A stretch of 12,397 nt of DNA from an uncultured Oscillospiraceae bacterium (GCA_934635515.1 CAKTZK010000046.1:1-12397); one strand, 5' to 3'. Shown: positions 1 through 5,964, numbered from the stretch's first letter. A program made the numbers and translations. The notes: generated by a model not told the origin, from the letters alone.

Positions 1-638
1 AGCTTCTTTTTCATATCCTCCGGGTCGTTGCTGAGCTGTTCCACCGAAGTGGAATATGCCGACAAAATATAGGCGGTGTCATACCCGGCTGAGCTTTGCG
101 CATAATTGATCAGCGCATTCATGGAAAGCTCCCGGTCATAGCCGCCGTCTGAAATCAAGCGTTCCACCTCAGCCATCGAAGCGTCGTATCCGGCCTGGAC
201 AATGTCCGAAACCGTCTCGGAGAGATTTTCATAGATCTCCGTGATGGATACCGTCGGCTCATTGCCATCGAGGCCAAGCGCTTTATTGATGATGATCCCG
301 GGCAGCTCTACGATCATAACAATGAGGAAAACCACCGATAGGCACAAGCAGACCAGAATTTTAAACAGGGTATGCCGCATGGCCCATGCGGCGGAGATGA
401 TCGCACCCCAAGGACCACCGGCGGCTGTACCGGCTGCAATTTCTGCCACGGCTTTGCCGCCCTCCACACCGGCCTTTACGGTTGCCGCAGCGGCATTGGC
501 TGCTGCTTCCGCTCCTTTTTTCGCCGCCTGCTTTGCGGCTTGTTTTCCGGCATTTTTGGCGGCTTTTGCCGCCTGACCGGCCGCTTGACCGATATTATCC
601 GAACCGTCTCCCATTTGCTGCTTTTGCGGCTCTGCCAT
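1..638 (-). CDS. CD1108-like mobile element protein, N-terminal part (runs off window)
   Basis: The frame starts at an ATG at 638, after a GGAGGTGAA ribosome binding site (642-650), and stays open to base 1, giving 212 codons of a longer gene. The start MAEPQKQQMGDGSDN is followed by a lysine/alanine-rich segment of about 50 residues built from AAK-type repeats. Next comes a glycine/alanine stretch (AAGTAAGGPWGAIISAAW) and one clear membrane segment around residues 95-117 (FKILVCLCLSVVFLIVMIV). The remainder is predicted to lie outside the membrane. This layout recalls ICE proteins of the CD1108 family, which often end in a cell-wall hydrolase domain (NlpC/P60, CHAP or transglycosylase) that opens peptidoglycan for transfer. 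That domain would lie outside the window, so enzymatic function is inference. It follows the TrbL-like gene in the same operon. Confidence 0.6.
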   Translation of the reverse strand, partial: MAEPQKQQMGDGSDNIGQAAGQAAKAAKNAGKQAAKQAAKKGAEAAANAAAATVKAGVEGGKAVAEIAAGTAAGGPWGAIISAAWAMRHTLFKILVCLCLSVVFLIVMIVELPGIIINKALGLDGNEPTVSITEIYENLSETVSDIVQAGYDASMAEVERLISDGGYDRELSMNALINYAQSSAGYDTAYILSAYSTSVEQLSNDPEDMKKK

Positions 639-697
639 TCTTTCACCTCCGTATTCAAACTGCCAAAGGCAGGCTTGTTTTCTCTTTTATATAGGAA

Positions 698-735
698 GAC
701 AGCCGAACCGAATACATTGCTCCGATCCGGCTGTC
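698..735 (-). terminator. Intercistronic hairpin after the TrbL-like gene
   Basis: Just after the TAA of the TrbL-like gene (742-744), read on the minus strand, GACAGCCG pairs with CGGCTGTC. The stem continues through GATCG/CGGTT with two G-U pairs, giving about 13 pairs and a 12-base loop. Only a broken T-rich stretch follows, so it may be a weak terminator or an mRNA-stabilising hairpin that tunes expression of the next gene at 638. Confidence 0.4.
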
Positions 736-741
736 CGCCGT

Positions 742-2829
742 TTATCGTCTCCGCCTTGGCGACTTGATCTCCGTTTGATCACGGGATTTTGGCTCACCAT
801 AACGGGACGGTGTGCTTTTGTACCGCACAGTTTCCGTAGAAACGGTGCGTACATTTTCGCCGTCATAGACCGGTTTTCCGTTCTCATAAACCGGCTTGCG
901 TTCCACTGCAGCCTCGCCGTGTACTGCGTACCACTGGCTGCCGTGGACATCTTCATATACCTGATAGTCACCGCGGGGAGGTGCATACTGCGATGTATCA
1001 TAGAACATCGTGCCGGATCCGTTTTCATGCCGGACCTCAAAATGCCCGTCCATACGACCGGATCCATCCACGCTTGTGACCGGCTGTTCATAGCCCGGCA
1101 TAAAGCTTTGGAACTGTGCCCGATTATAGCCATCCGCCGCGTCGCCCGCCTCAAAGGGAGGCGTTTCTGCGTACTGCTGCATGGCGTACCACTCTACGCC
1201 GTTGGATGCCTGAATTGTGGAATGCGGTGCATCCGGCTCGTCATAATATGCACTGTTGTACCATCTGCTCACGCCGCCGTCCGAAGATGCCTCAATGACA
1301 CCGTCTCCGACAGTTCTGAGCGTTGCACCGTCCGCATCCGGGAATGCGGCCGCAACCTGCGCCGCCTCAGCGGAATTACCGCTGAATACGGGCGCATCAT
1401 AAAATGCTCCGGCTCCGGAACCGCTGGCCATCTGATACCACTGACTGCCGTCCGAAGCATTGACAACGGCGTGCGGACCGTCTGGCTTTTCAAACTGGGA
1501 AGCGTTGAACATCTCGACAGCCGTTTCTTTTCCGTCAGCGCCGATCGCCTTGGTGGAGATATGTCCGCCGGTGATCTGCGTATCCGAGAGATTCATACCT
1601 TTCATATGCGGCATATAATTGCTGAGACTGCGATTGGCAATGTCGCCGCCGATAGAGCCGGACACATTCGGTGTTCTGGACGCTACGGAAGAGATGGATT
1701 CTCCGGTCAGTGTGGCACCGTTACGGGCTGCCATACCGCCAAAAGCTCGACCGACAAAGCCGATCGTTCCACCGGCACCCATCCTTGTACCGCCGTCCAC
1801 GACCGCATCACGGACATACGAATTGCCCTTGAAACGGTTGGCAAAGCCTGCGGCGAACCCCGTTGCCGCTGCACCTGTACCGGTTGCGGCACTGCCTCCG
1901 CGGAACACGCTGCCGGCACTTCTTGCGCCTCCGGCCACGCCGGTGATCACTCGTGCAGCCATCAGCAGTTCCATACCCATACCGGAGCCGGTCTGGGCTA
2001 CATTCAGTCCCATTGCCGCAAGATAGCTGTCAAATTTCTGTGCCGTTTTTAGGAATGCCACTGCACAGAACAGCCACAGGAACACATTGCCGTTTCCGTT
2101 GGACAAGGCGCCGCCTGTGCCGATGTACTGGCCTACCGAGGTTGAAAAACCACGCAGGAACCAGACATTCATCACAAGGAGCAATAGCTGCGACCCGACC
2201 ATCCGGCACCACGACCGGAATACCGGCGTTGTTGCTTTGGAGGCACCCATAGAAAAGGCGAGAGGTGAGGTGTAGCACAGCACACCGACAACGATGTACC
2301 GTTCCACCGTTTCAAGCAGCAGCTTGAAATAGTTCCAGCCCAACGCAATTTCCAGTATGACGAGCAACAACAGTCCGACCACCGAGATGGTGGCGATAAG
2401 ACTGGTCAACCCGTTTTGAAGTGCCTGCTCGATTCCGGCAAAGGTAAAGTCCTCCGCCGTCATTTGAATGTCCATGAGTGCCGTATACGGCGCTGTTGCG
2501 ATTTTCAGCGTCAATAGGAAAATCGGCTTGGCATATCCGATCAGGAAGGCGAATAACGCACTTCTGCCAAGCAGTATCCACGGATTTTCTGCTTCTGTTA
2601 CAGGGCCTCCGAAAACACGGAACAACTGCCAGACTGTAATCAAAAACAACAGCGCCCATGCGGTGTACTGCATTACGGTGAAAGCTTTGGACACAAACGG
2701 GAAGTATTCTTCCATTGCCGTCATATCCGTGCCAAGCGCCTGAAGGAACAGCCCGGACACCGCATCCATCATGTCTGACACAACGCTGCTGATCCAGGTG
2801 ACGATTCCTTCAAAAATCCAGTCAAGCAT
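742..2829 (-). CDS. VirB6/TrbL-like conjugal transfer membrane protein with long repeat-bearing tail
   Basis: This 695-aa protein starts at the ATG at 2829, after a strong AAAGGAGGTG site. Residues 1-300 hold several hydrophobic segments: around 52-72 (TAWALLFLITVWQLF), 88-110, 142-165 (ISVVGLLLLVILEIALGW), 175-195, 210-225 and 247-262. This is the layout of VirB6/TrbL inner-membrane channel proteins, and the start MLDWIFEGIVTWISS fits the CD1112-type family of Firmicutes ICEs. Residues ~285-400 are rich in Gly/Ala and low in complexity. Residues ~400-695 are hydrophilic and carry repeated segments around WY motifs (SQWYQM, SRWYNS, VEWYAM, SQWYAV). The protein ends in a basic SPRRRR. It should form part of the mating channel. 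The tail is longer than the channel core needs and its role is unknown. It lies 34 bp after the VirB2-like gene in the same operon. Confidence 0.8.
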   Translation of the reverse strand: MLDWIFEGIVTWISSVVSDMMDAVSGLFLQALGTDMTAMEEYFPFVSKAFTVMQYTAWALLFLITVWQLFRVFGGPVTEAENPWILLGRSALFAFLIGYAKPIFLLTLKIATAPYTALMDIQMTAEDFTFAGIEQALQNGLTSLIATISVVGLLLLVILEIALGWNYFKLLLETVERYIVVGVLCYTSPLAFSMGASKATTPVFRSWCRMVGSQLLLLVMNVWFLRGFSTSVGQYIGTGGALSNGNGNVFLWLFCAVAFLKTAQKFDSYLAAMGLNVAQTGSGMGMELLMAARVITGVAGGARSAGSVFRGGSAATGTGAAATGFAAGFANRFKGNSYVRDAVVDGGTRMGAGGTIGFVGRAFGGMAARNGATLTGESISSVASRTPNVSGSIGGDIANRSLSNYMPHMKGMNLSDTQITGGHISTKAIGADGKETAVEMFNASQFEKPDGPHAVVNASDGSQWYQMASGSGAGAFYDAPVFSGNSAEAAQVAAAFPDADGATLRTVGDGVIEASSDGGVSRWYNSAYYDEPDAPHSTIQASNGVEWYAMQQYAETPPFEAGDAADGYNRAQFQSFMPGYEQPVTSVDGSGRMDGHFEVRHENGSGTMFYDTSQYAPPRGDYQVYEDVHGSQWYAVHGEAAVERKPVYENGKPVYDGENVRTVSTETVRYKSTPSRYGEPKSRDQTEIKSPRRRR

Positions 2830-2863
2830 AGGTGTTCACCTCCTTTCCGCTTGACCGGATCTT

Positions 2864-3223
2864 TTACGGGTTGTAGTTTCCGCCGCTGATAAGGGGCTGC
2901 AGATAGGCAACGATAAAGCCGAGAGAATTCAGAACGATCCAGGTGATCACGATCCTCTTGAGCCAGCTCGTCGCCTCGTCGACGGCTCGCTGATTGCGCG
3001 ATATCATGCGTACCAGCAGGGCGATAGCGGCCACGGTGACTGCCACGATGGTGCTGATCGCCACAAGCTCTCCGTAGATATCCTTCATGATCATCGAAAA
3101 ACGATCCCACATATCTGCGGCGAATACCGCCTGTGTCGAAACGAGCAGTGCCGCCACAACGCCCACAAGCGACCAGTATGCGGTTTTGATCTTTCCATCG
3201 CGCAGCCGAAGCTGTCTGTTCAT
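2864..3223 (-). CDS. VirB2/TrbC-like conjugal transfer pilin-type membrane protein
   Basis: This is a small protein of 119 aa. The start is the ATG at 3223 because AAAGGAGGG lies 8 bases upstream. A longer frame from 3259 would add 12 residues and bury this site. Residues 1-36 look like a signal peptide: basic MNRQLRLRDGKIK, a hydrophobic core, then AVFA before AD. Two further hydrophobic segments follow at about 53-73 (LVAISTIVAVTVAAIALL) and 90-108 (RIVITWIVLNSLGFIVAYL), joined by a basic loop SRNQRAVDEATSW. Signal peptide plus two short helices is the plan of VirB2/TrbC proteins, which form the pilus or pore rim of type IV secretion systems. It is the first gene of the transfer operon and is preceded by a promoter and leader terminator. 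The family assignment rests on layout rather than on a diagnostic motif. Confidence 0.65.
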   Translation of the reverse strand: MNRQLRLRDGKIKTAYWSLVGVVAALLVSTQAVFAADMWDRFSMIMKDIYGELVAISTIVAVTVAAIALLVRMISRNQRAVDEATSWLKRIVITWIVLNSLGFIVAYLQPLISGGNYNP

Positions 3224-3257
3224 GCTTTTGGCCCTCCTTTCTTCGGTATTGGGCAGC

Positions 3258-3301
3258 AAAAAACGCCGTCTCTCAAAGCTTTTCAGCTCAAGAAACGGCG
3301 T
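3258..3301 (-). terminator. Intrinsic terminator in the leader of the transfer operon
   Basis: On the minus strand ACGCCGT (3301-3295) pairs with ACGGCGT (3269-3263), followed directly by a run of Ts (3262-3258). Inside, AGCT-GAAA-AGCT forms a small stem with a GNRA-type loop. It lies 35 bases upstream of the VirB2-like start and downstream of a good promoter, so transcripts must pass it to reach the transfer genes. It may also end transcripts from the regulator gene that stops at 3405. Confidence 0.75.
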
Positions 3302-3327
3302 CGGTTTCGCCCGATCCCAGTTTGGGA
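3301..3327 (-). promoter_or_regulatory. Structured leader RNA of the transfer operon (two small hairpins)
   Basis: Between the predicted transcription start (~3328) and the terminator, the minus strand holds TCCCA-AAC-TGGGA (3327-3315) directly followed by TCGG-GCGAAA-CCGA (3314-3301). The last base of the second hairpin is shared with the terminator arm, so the two may compete. I do not recognise a known riboswitch class. Confidence 0.4.
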
Positions 3328-3334
3328 CGATATT

Positions 3335-3363
3335 ATTTTAGCACATTTGCTTTCCCGTGTCAT
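3335..3363 (-). promoter_or_regulatory. Sigma-A-type promoter of the transfer operon
   Basis: On the minus strand, ATGACA (3363-3358) is separated by 17 bases from TAAAAT (3340-3335), matching 5 of 6 bases in each consensus hexamer. The predicted start near 3328 places the hairpin leader and terminator between this promoter and the VirB2-like gene. Confidence 0.6.
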
Positions 3364-3404
3364 CGGCAATCGTGTGCCAACTTTTCGCCTTTTTATGGGC
3401 ATAT

Positions 3405-4034
3405 TCATTTCAGTCCTTCCAGGAGCGTCAGCATCTCCAACCAAAAGTCCACATCCGGCGCAGCTGTCGCCCACAAGCGAATGGAAAGAATGGAAATGGC
3501 CTGCTGACGATAGCGATAAAAGTTCCGTGACGACAGGTTTAGGCGATACAAAACCTCCTGATGGTTGAGCGCCTCCGGCGCTATGTAGGTTGTGTAGATG
3601 AGATTATACAGCCGTTCGCCGTTGTCCGGCTTTTTTCGGAGCACGGTCAGTGCCTCGTTGAGCCGGTCCATCAACAGGCGAGATTTTTGCATGCCCTGCA
3701 TCCGGCTTTCGATCTTCTTGTTGCCCAGCGCCACCTCGACATCCACATCCTCGATCAGCTTGTCCACGCCTTCAAACGGCCGATCAAGCTCGGCAGCAAC
3801 CGTCTCGGGGAAGCATTCCAGCATCCACACCAGCGTGCGATAGTGCTGGAGGAGCATCAGCGTGTTGTGATAGCAATTTTTCGTCTTTTCCTGTCTGGCA
3901 GCACGCTTTTGTGCGTCGTCGATCCGGCTGTCTCCCAAGATGCCTCGCTTTGTCAGAAGTGTGATAAAAGCGTCTGACTGCGCTTGTATTCGTTTTTCCT
4001 GCTGCTCATATTGCAGCTCATCCTGTTTGCTCAT
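3405..4034 (-). CDS. Sigma-70 region 4-like regulator of the mobile element
   Basis: This 209-aa protein starts at the ATG at 4034 (MSKQDELQYE), with AAGGAGA about 9 bases upstream. The frame open further upstream lies inside the previous gene and is discarded. Residues ~1-25 and 100-135 look helical and charged, possibly coiled coil. Residues ~138-190 match the pattern of phage and ICE regulators with a sigma-70 region 4-type helix-turn-helix (RinA/ArpU/DUF1492-like): GERLYNLIYTTYI, then ALNHQEVLYRLNLS, then SRNFYRYRQQAISILSIRLW. Such proteins switch on late or transfer genes. The transfer promoter lies only about 40 bp beyond the stop, so control of that promoter is a reasonable inference. 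The start overlaps the end of the preceding gene by 17 bases, suggesting coupled translation. Confidence 0.65.
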   Translation of the reverse strand: MSKQDELQYEQQEKRIQAQSDAFITLLTKRGILGDSRIDDAQKRAARQEKTKNCYHNTLMLLQHYRTLVWMLECFPETVAAELDRPFEGVDKLIEDVDVEVALGNKKIESRMQGMQKSRLLMDRLNEALTVLRKKPDNGERLYNLIYTTYIAPEALNHQEVLYRLNLSSRNFYRYRQQAISILSIRLWATAAPDVDFWLEMLTLLEGLK

Positions 4035-5082
4035 GATAAAACATCTCCTTTGCGATTTTGGTGATATCCGTCGGCCTGCACGGTCCGCGGATTTTATTCG
4101 TTTCCTGTACCTTGAGATCGAAATACCCTTTACTCCGGCAGACATACTCACAATTCTTACAGTTCCAACACGGAGAAAAATACGCGCGTATTATACTGCC
4201 TGAAAGTGCAACGCGATTTTCTTCCACATTGCCAATCGACTTTTCCACGGCATTTCTGCTGTACCATGCGACCAGCCGGTTAATATGTTCATTGTCACTG
4301 CCTACCTTGTGCGTATTTGCACCCCAAATACGTATTTCGTCAAGAATACGTAGGAATTCTGCCTGCTCAGGCAAGGAAACCTCAGTATCCATCGGATACG
4401 ATTTATTGAAAACGAGGCAGCCGTAAGAGCCGGGAAGACGGTATAGAGCAAAGACATCCCCGTGCTTTTTGAAAAATCTCCATACCTTTGTCTTTTCCCA
4501 GCCCCAGCGCTGACCCAGTTTTTCCATAGTTAATATGGCGCCGTAATTGCCGTATTGAACAGCCGGCGCCATAAAAGAAAACGCATTGCCCGGTTCTTCT
4601 GATACTGTGTGGCACCAGAGATCCAGCCATGCGTCTGCTTCATCAAATATATATCGCTCCTCGGCAAGTCGCTGCGTAATATTGCGGGGGAGGCAGAGAA
4701 ACCCAAAACCGTCTGTGGCATACACGGTTCCGTTCATGCACTCCTCGCCGGAGCATTTTACGACCCAATCCGTTAATTGATAGGTCAGCTTTTTGGTTTT
4801 GCTGTCCAGTGTGTATTTCAAATAACCGAGGTCTGACAGCTCATCCAGTATCTCTAACGCCTGTACGCGGCTTTTGATGCCGAGAATACTCTTCAGCCCA
4901 ACAATACCTCCGGACCACATTCCGGGGCTCACAGCGTTCTTATGGCCACAATAGAAGGCGTGTCCCTTGCGAAATGCAGCTCTGGCGGCAATCTTTGCCC
5001 AGGCTCCCATAATACCTTTGCCGGCCGGCAGGGTATCTCTTCGGAGCTTTACCCATTCATACTTCATCAAGCATTTCAACAT
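4018..5082 (-). CDS. Mobile-element protein of unknown function, winged-helix-like N-terminus, C-terminal Cys cluster
   Basis: This 354-aa protein starts at the ATG at 5082 (MLKCLMKYEW) because AAGGAGG lies 5 bases upstream. An earlier ATG at 5121 has no such site. Residues ~5-110 resemble a winged-helix replication or regulatory domain: MKYEWVKLRRDTLP, a helical stretch, then SRVQALEILDELSDLGYLKYTLD followed by a beta-like KTKKLTYQLTDWVV. The middle part (120-270) is rich in aromatic residues and includes a second helix-turn-helix-like stretch, LTMEKLGQRWGWEKTKVWRFFKK. Near the end, Cys305, 308, 311 and 315 form C-x2-C-x2-C-x3-C, suitable for zinc or an iron-sulfur cluster, with Cys335 after it. 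I do not recognise a named family. The place next to a sigma-like regulator suggests a role in element replication or control. Confidence 0.65.
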   Translation of the reverse strand: MLKCLMKYEWVKLRRDTLPAGKGIMGAWAKIAARAAFRKGHAFYCGHKNAVSPGMWSGGIVGLKSILGIKSRVQALEILDELSDLGYLKYTLDSKTKKLTYQLTDWVVKCSGEECMNGTVYATDGFGFLCLPRNITQRLAEERYIFDEADAWLDLWCHTVSEEPGNAFSFMAPAVQYGNYGAILTMEKLGQRWGWEKTKVWRFFKKHGDVFALYRLPGSYGCLVFNKSYPMDTEVSLPEQAEFLRILDEIRIWGANTHKVGSDNEHINRLVAWYSRNAVEKSIGNVEENRVALSGSIIRAYFSPCWNCKNCEYVCRSKGYFDLKVQETNKIRGPCRPTDITKIAKEMFYHEQTG

Positions 5083-5138
5083 CAGCGCCTCCTTCCTTGG
5101 AATAATAAAAAAGACGACCATTCCGTCGTCACATAGTA

Positions 5139-5360
5139 TCAGTCTTCGATTCTTACGATCAGTCCGTTTAGCTTGATCAGCTTCACGCCTTTGAGATACC
5201 AGAACTCACCGAGTTCGATTCTCGTCGGGATCCACTCTCCGTCAAGCAGCACCTCCAACCGTTCTCCGCAGTGAAGGCCGCCGTAGTAATCCAGCGGCCC
5301 GAAGCGAATGTCCATCCGACCGATTACATCATCATAAATCAGTACACCTTGTTTTTTCAT
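5139..5360 (-). CDS. DUF5348 family protein
   Basis: This 73-aa protein starts at the ATG at 5360 with AAGGAGA 7 bases upstream. The segments GVLIYDDVIGRMDIRFGP, DYYGGLHCGE, EWIPTRIELGEFWYL and LIKLNGLIVRIED match what I recall of DUF5348, a small beta-rich domain common in ICEs and plasmids of gut Firmicutes. Its function is unknown. It is the first gene on this side of the element. It is followed after 56 bp by the winged-helix-like gene and preceded by a strong hairpin, so its expression may be attenuated. Confidence 0.8.
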   Translation of the reverse strand: MKKQGVLIYDDVIGRMDIRFGPLDYYGGLHCGERLEVLLDGEWIPTRIELGEFWYLKGVKLIKLNGLIVRIED

Positions 5361-5383
5361 CCTTATTCTCCTTGTGAAATGGG

Positions 5384-5419
5384 AAAAGCCGAATGAGTTT
5401 CAGTGCTCATTCGGCTTTT
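5384..5419 (-). terminator. 14-bp perfect hairpin upstream of the DUF5348 gene
   Basis: AAAAGCCGAATGAG (5384-5397) and CTCATTCGGCTTTT (5406-5419) are perfect inverse complements around an 8-base loop. With its A and T ends it could terminate in both directions. On the minus strand it lies 24 bases upstream of the DUF5348 start and about 110 bases after a predicted promoter, which suits an attenuator. On the plus strand it could block transcription entering from the chromosome side. Confidence 0.65.
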
Positions 5420-5484
5420 CTGTGTGACAGGTTATTAAATATGTTGCTCGAATACATACTCCTTTCTAAATGTAATTGTTTGGA

Positions 5485-5877
5485 CTAAATCATCATACTC
5501 GCGCCTAAATGCTTAAAGGCTTTCTGACTGAGTCCTATTATATCACTCTCATCGGCCTTAAAGTCGATGGCCGGAGACACCACGGCGTTGGCAAAGCCGG
5601 TGATAGGCACCAAGGTCCCGGCGCCGCCGAAGCGGGCGATACGGTGGTAGAGATTCAGCCCCGTGAGCAGGGCGGAGAGAAAAACCAGACTGATGGAGGT
5701 GGCCGCGGCCGAATCCTCCGGGTTCAGGCCCGCGGCGGCATAGCCTTCGGAGATGAGCTGGCCCAGGGCGCAGATAAGGCCGCCGATGAGAAAGGCCAGG
5801 GCGGTATTTTTGGCGATGGGCGACTTCTTTTGTTTCTGCTTCACATAGGCCTGATACTTTTGGGGTGTTGTTTCCAT
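5485..5877 (-). CDS. spoVAC: Stage V sporulation protein AC, C-terminus replaced at the ICE junction
   Basis: SpoVAC is a membrane protein of the SpoVA channel, made in the forespore, that moves dipicolinic acid into the spore core. The 130-aa frame starts at the ATG at 5877 (METTPQKYQAYVKQ), with AAAGGA about 10 bases upstream. Family hallmarks are clear: a basic N-terminus, AFLIGGLICALGQ (28-40), FLSALLTGLNLYHRIARFGGAG (66-87) and VPITGFANAVVSPAIDFKAD (90-109). B. subtilis SpoVAC is about 150 aa and continues with KSEG and a final membrane helix. Here the frame instead reads 21 AT-rich codons (ESDIIGLSQKAFKHLGASMMI) and stops. The last segment keeps a faint G...FK..G resemblance to the family end but lacks the final helix. 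The 3' part and spoVAD/spoVAE are not found downstream, where ICE genes lie instead. The gene is probably non-functional in the integrated state. Confidence 0.8.
   Translation of the reverse strand: METTPQKYQAYVKQKQKKSPIAKNTALAFLIGGLICALGQLISEGYAAAGLNPEDSAAATSISLVFLSALLTGLNLYHRIARFGGAGTLVPITGFANAVVSPAIDFKADESDIIGLSQKAFKHLGASMMI
5537..5545 (-). promoter_or_regulatory. Extended -10 promoter at the element edge, reading inward
   Basis: The minus strand has TGATATAAT: a perfect TATAAT with the TGn extension. No good -35 is present at 16-18 bases, which extended -10 promoters can tolerate. It would start transcripts near 5530 that run through the hairpin into the DUF5348 gene. It lies a few bases inside the inferred boundary. 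Confidence 0.5.
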
Positions 5878-5899
5878 GGAGCACACATCCTTTCCGCCA

Positions 5900-5928
5900 T
5901 AGTCTCTCACGGGGCGGATAAAATATGC
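5900..5928 (-). promoter_or_regulatory. Possible sigma-G promoter of spoVAC
   Basis: On the minus strand GCATA (5928-5924) is followed after 17 bases by GAGACTA (5906-5900), matching 5 of 7 bases of the sigma-G -10 consensus CATAMTA. Forespore sigma-G control of spoVA genes is known in other spore formers. The predicted start is very close to the ribosome binding site, so this is tentative. Confidence 0.35.
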
Positions 5929-5935
5929 GTTTTTC

Positions 5936-5964
5936 TTGCCAATCGGTGCAAAAAAGGGTATACT
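5936..5964 (+). promoter_or_regulatory. Sigma-A promoter of the ferredoxin-hemW operon
   Basis: TTGCCA (5936-5941) and TATACT (5959-5964) are separated by exactly 17 bases and lie back to back with the spoVAC promoter region. The ATG at 5965 touches the -10 box and so cannot be the translation start, which supports the start at 6028. Confidence 0.65.

Larger units (their letters stand above)
1..5550 (-). mobile_element. End portion of an integrative conjugative element (partial)
   Basis: All genes here lie on the minus strand and are of mobile-element type: DUF5348, a sigma-like regulator, VirB2/TrbC-like and VirB6/TrbL-like transfer proteins and a CD1108-like protein. Base composition is visibly less G+C-rich than in the chromosomal genes beyond about 5555. 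The right boundary is placed near 5550 because the spoVAC reading frame stops resembling its family there and the codons change from G+C-rich to AT-rich ones such as ATA ATA and TTA. The left part continues beyond the window. No integrase, relaxase, VirB4 or VirD4 gene is visible, so the element type is inferred from the genes present. The exact boundary and direct repeats cannot be set without the other end. Confidence 0.75.

Noticed and set aside
775..2052. Open plus-strand frame of 425 codons
   Set aside because: It is antisense to the TrbL-like gene, has no ribosome binding site, and its Cys/Arg/Ser-rich product has no family features.
5082..5121. N-terminal extension of the 354-aa ICE protein starting at 5121
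   Set aside because: There is no ribosome binding site before 5121, whereas AAGGAGG precedes the ATG at 5082 at a suitable distance.
5407..5457. Leader peptide gene MYSSNIFNNLSHRKAE on the minus strand
   Set aside because: The Shine-Dalgarno-like AAAGGAG is only 1 base from the ATG, too close for normal initiation. It is mentioned only as a possibility in the leader finding.
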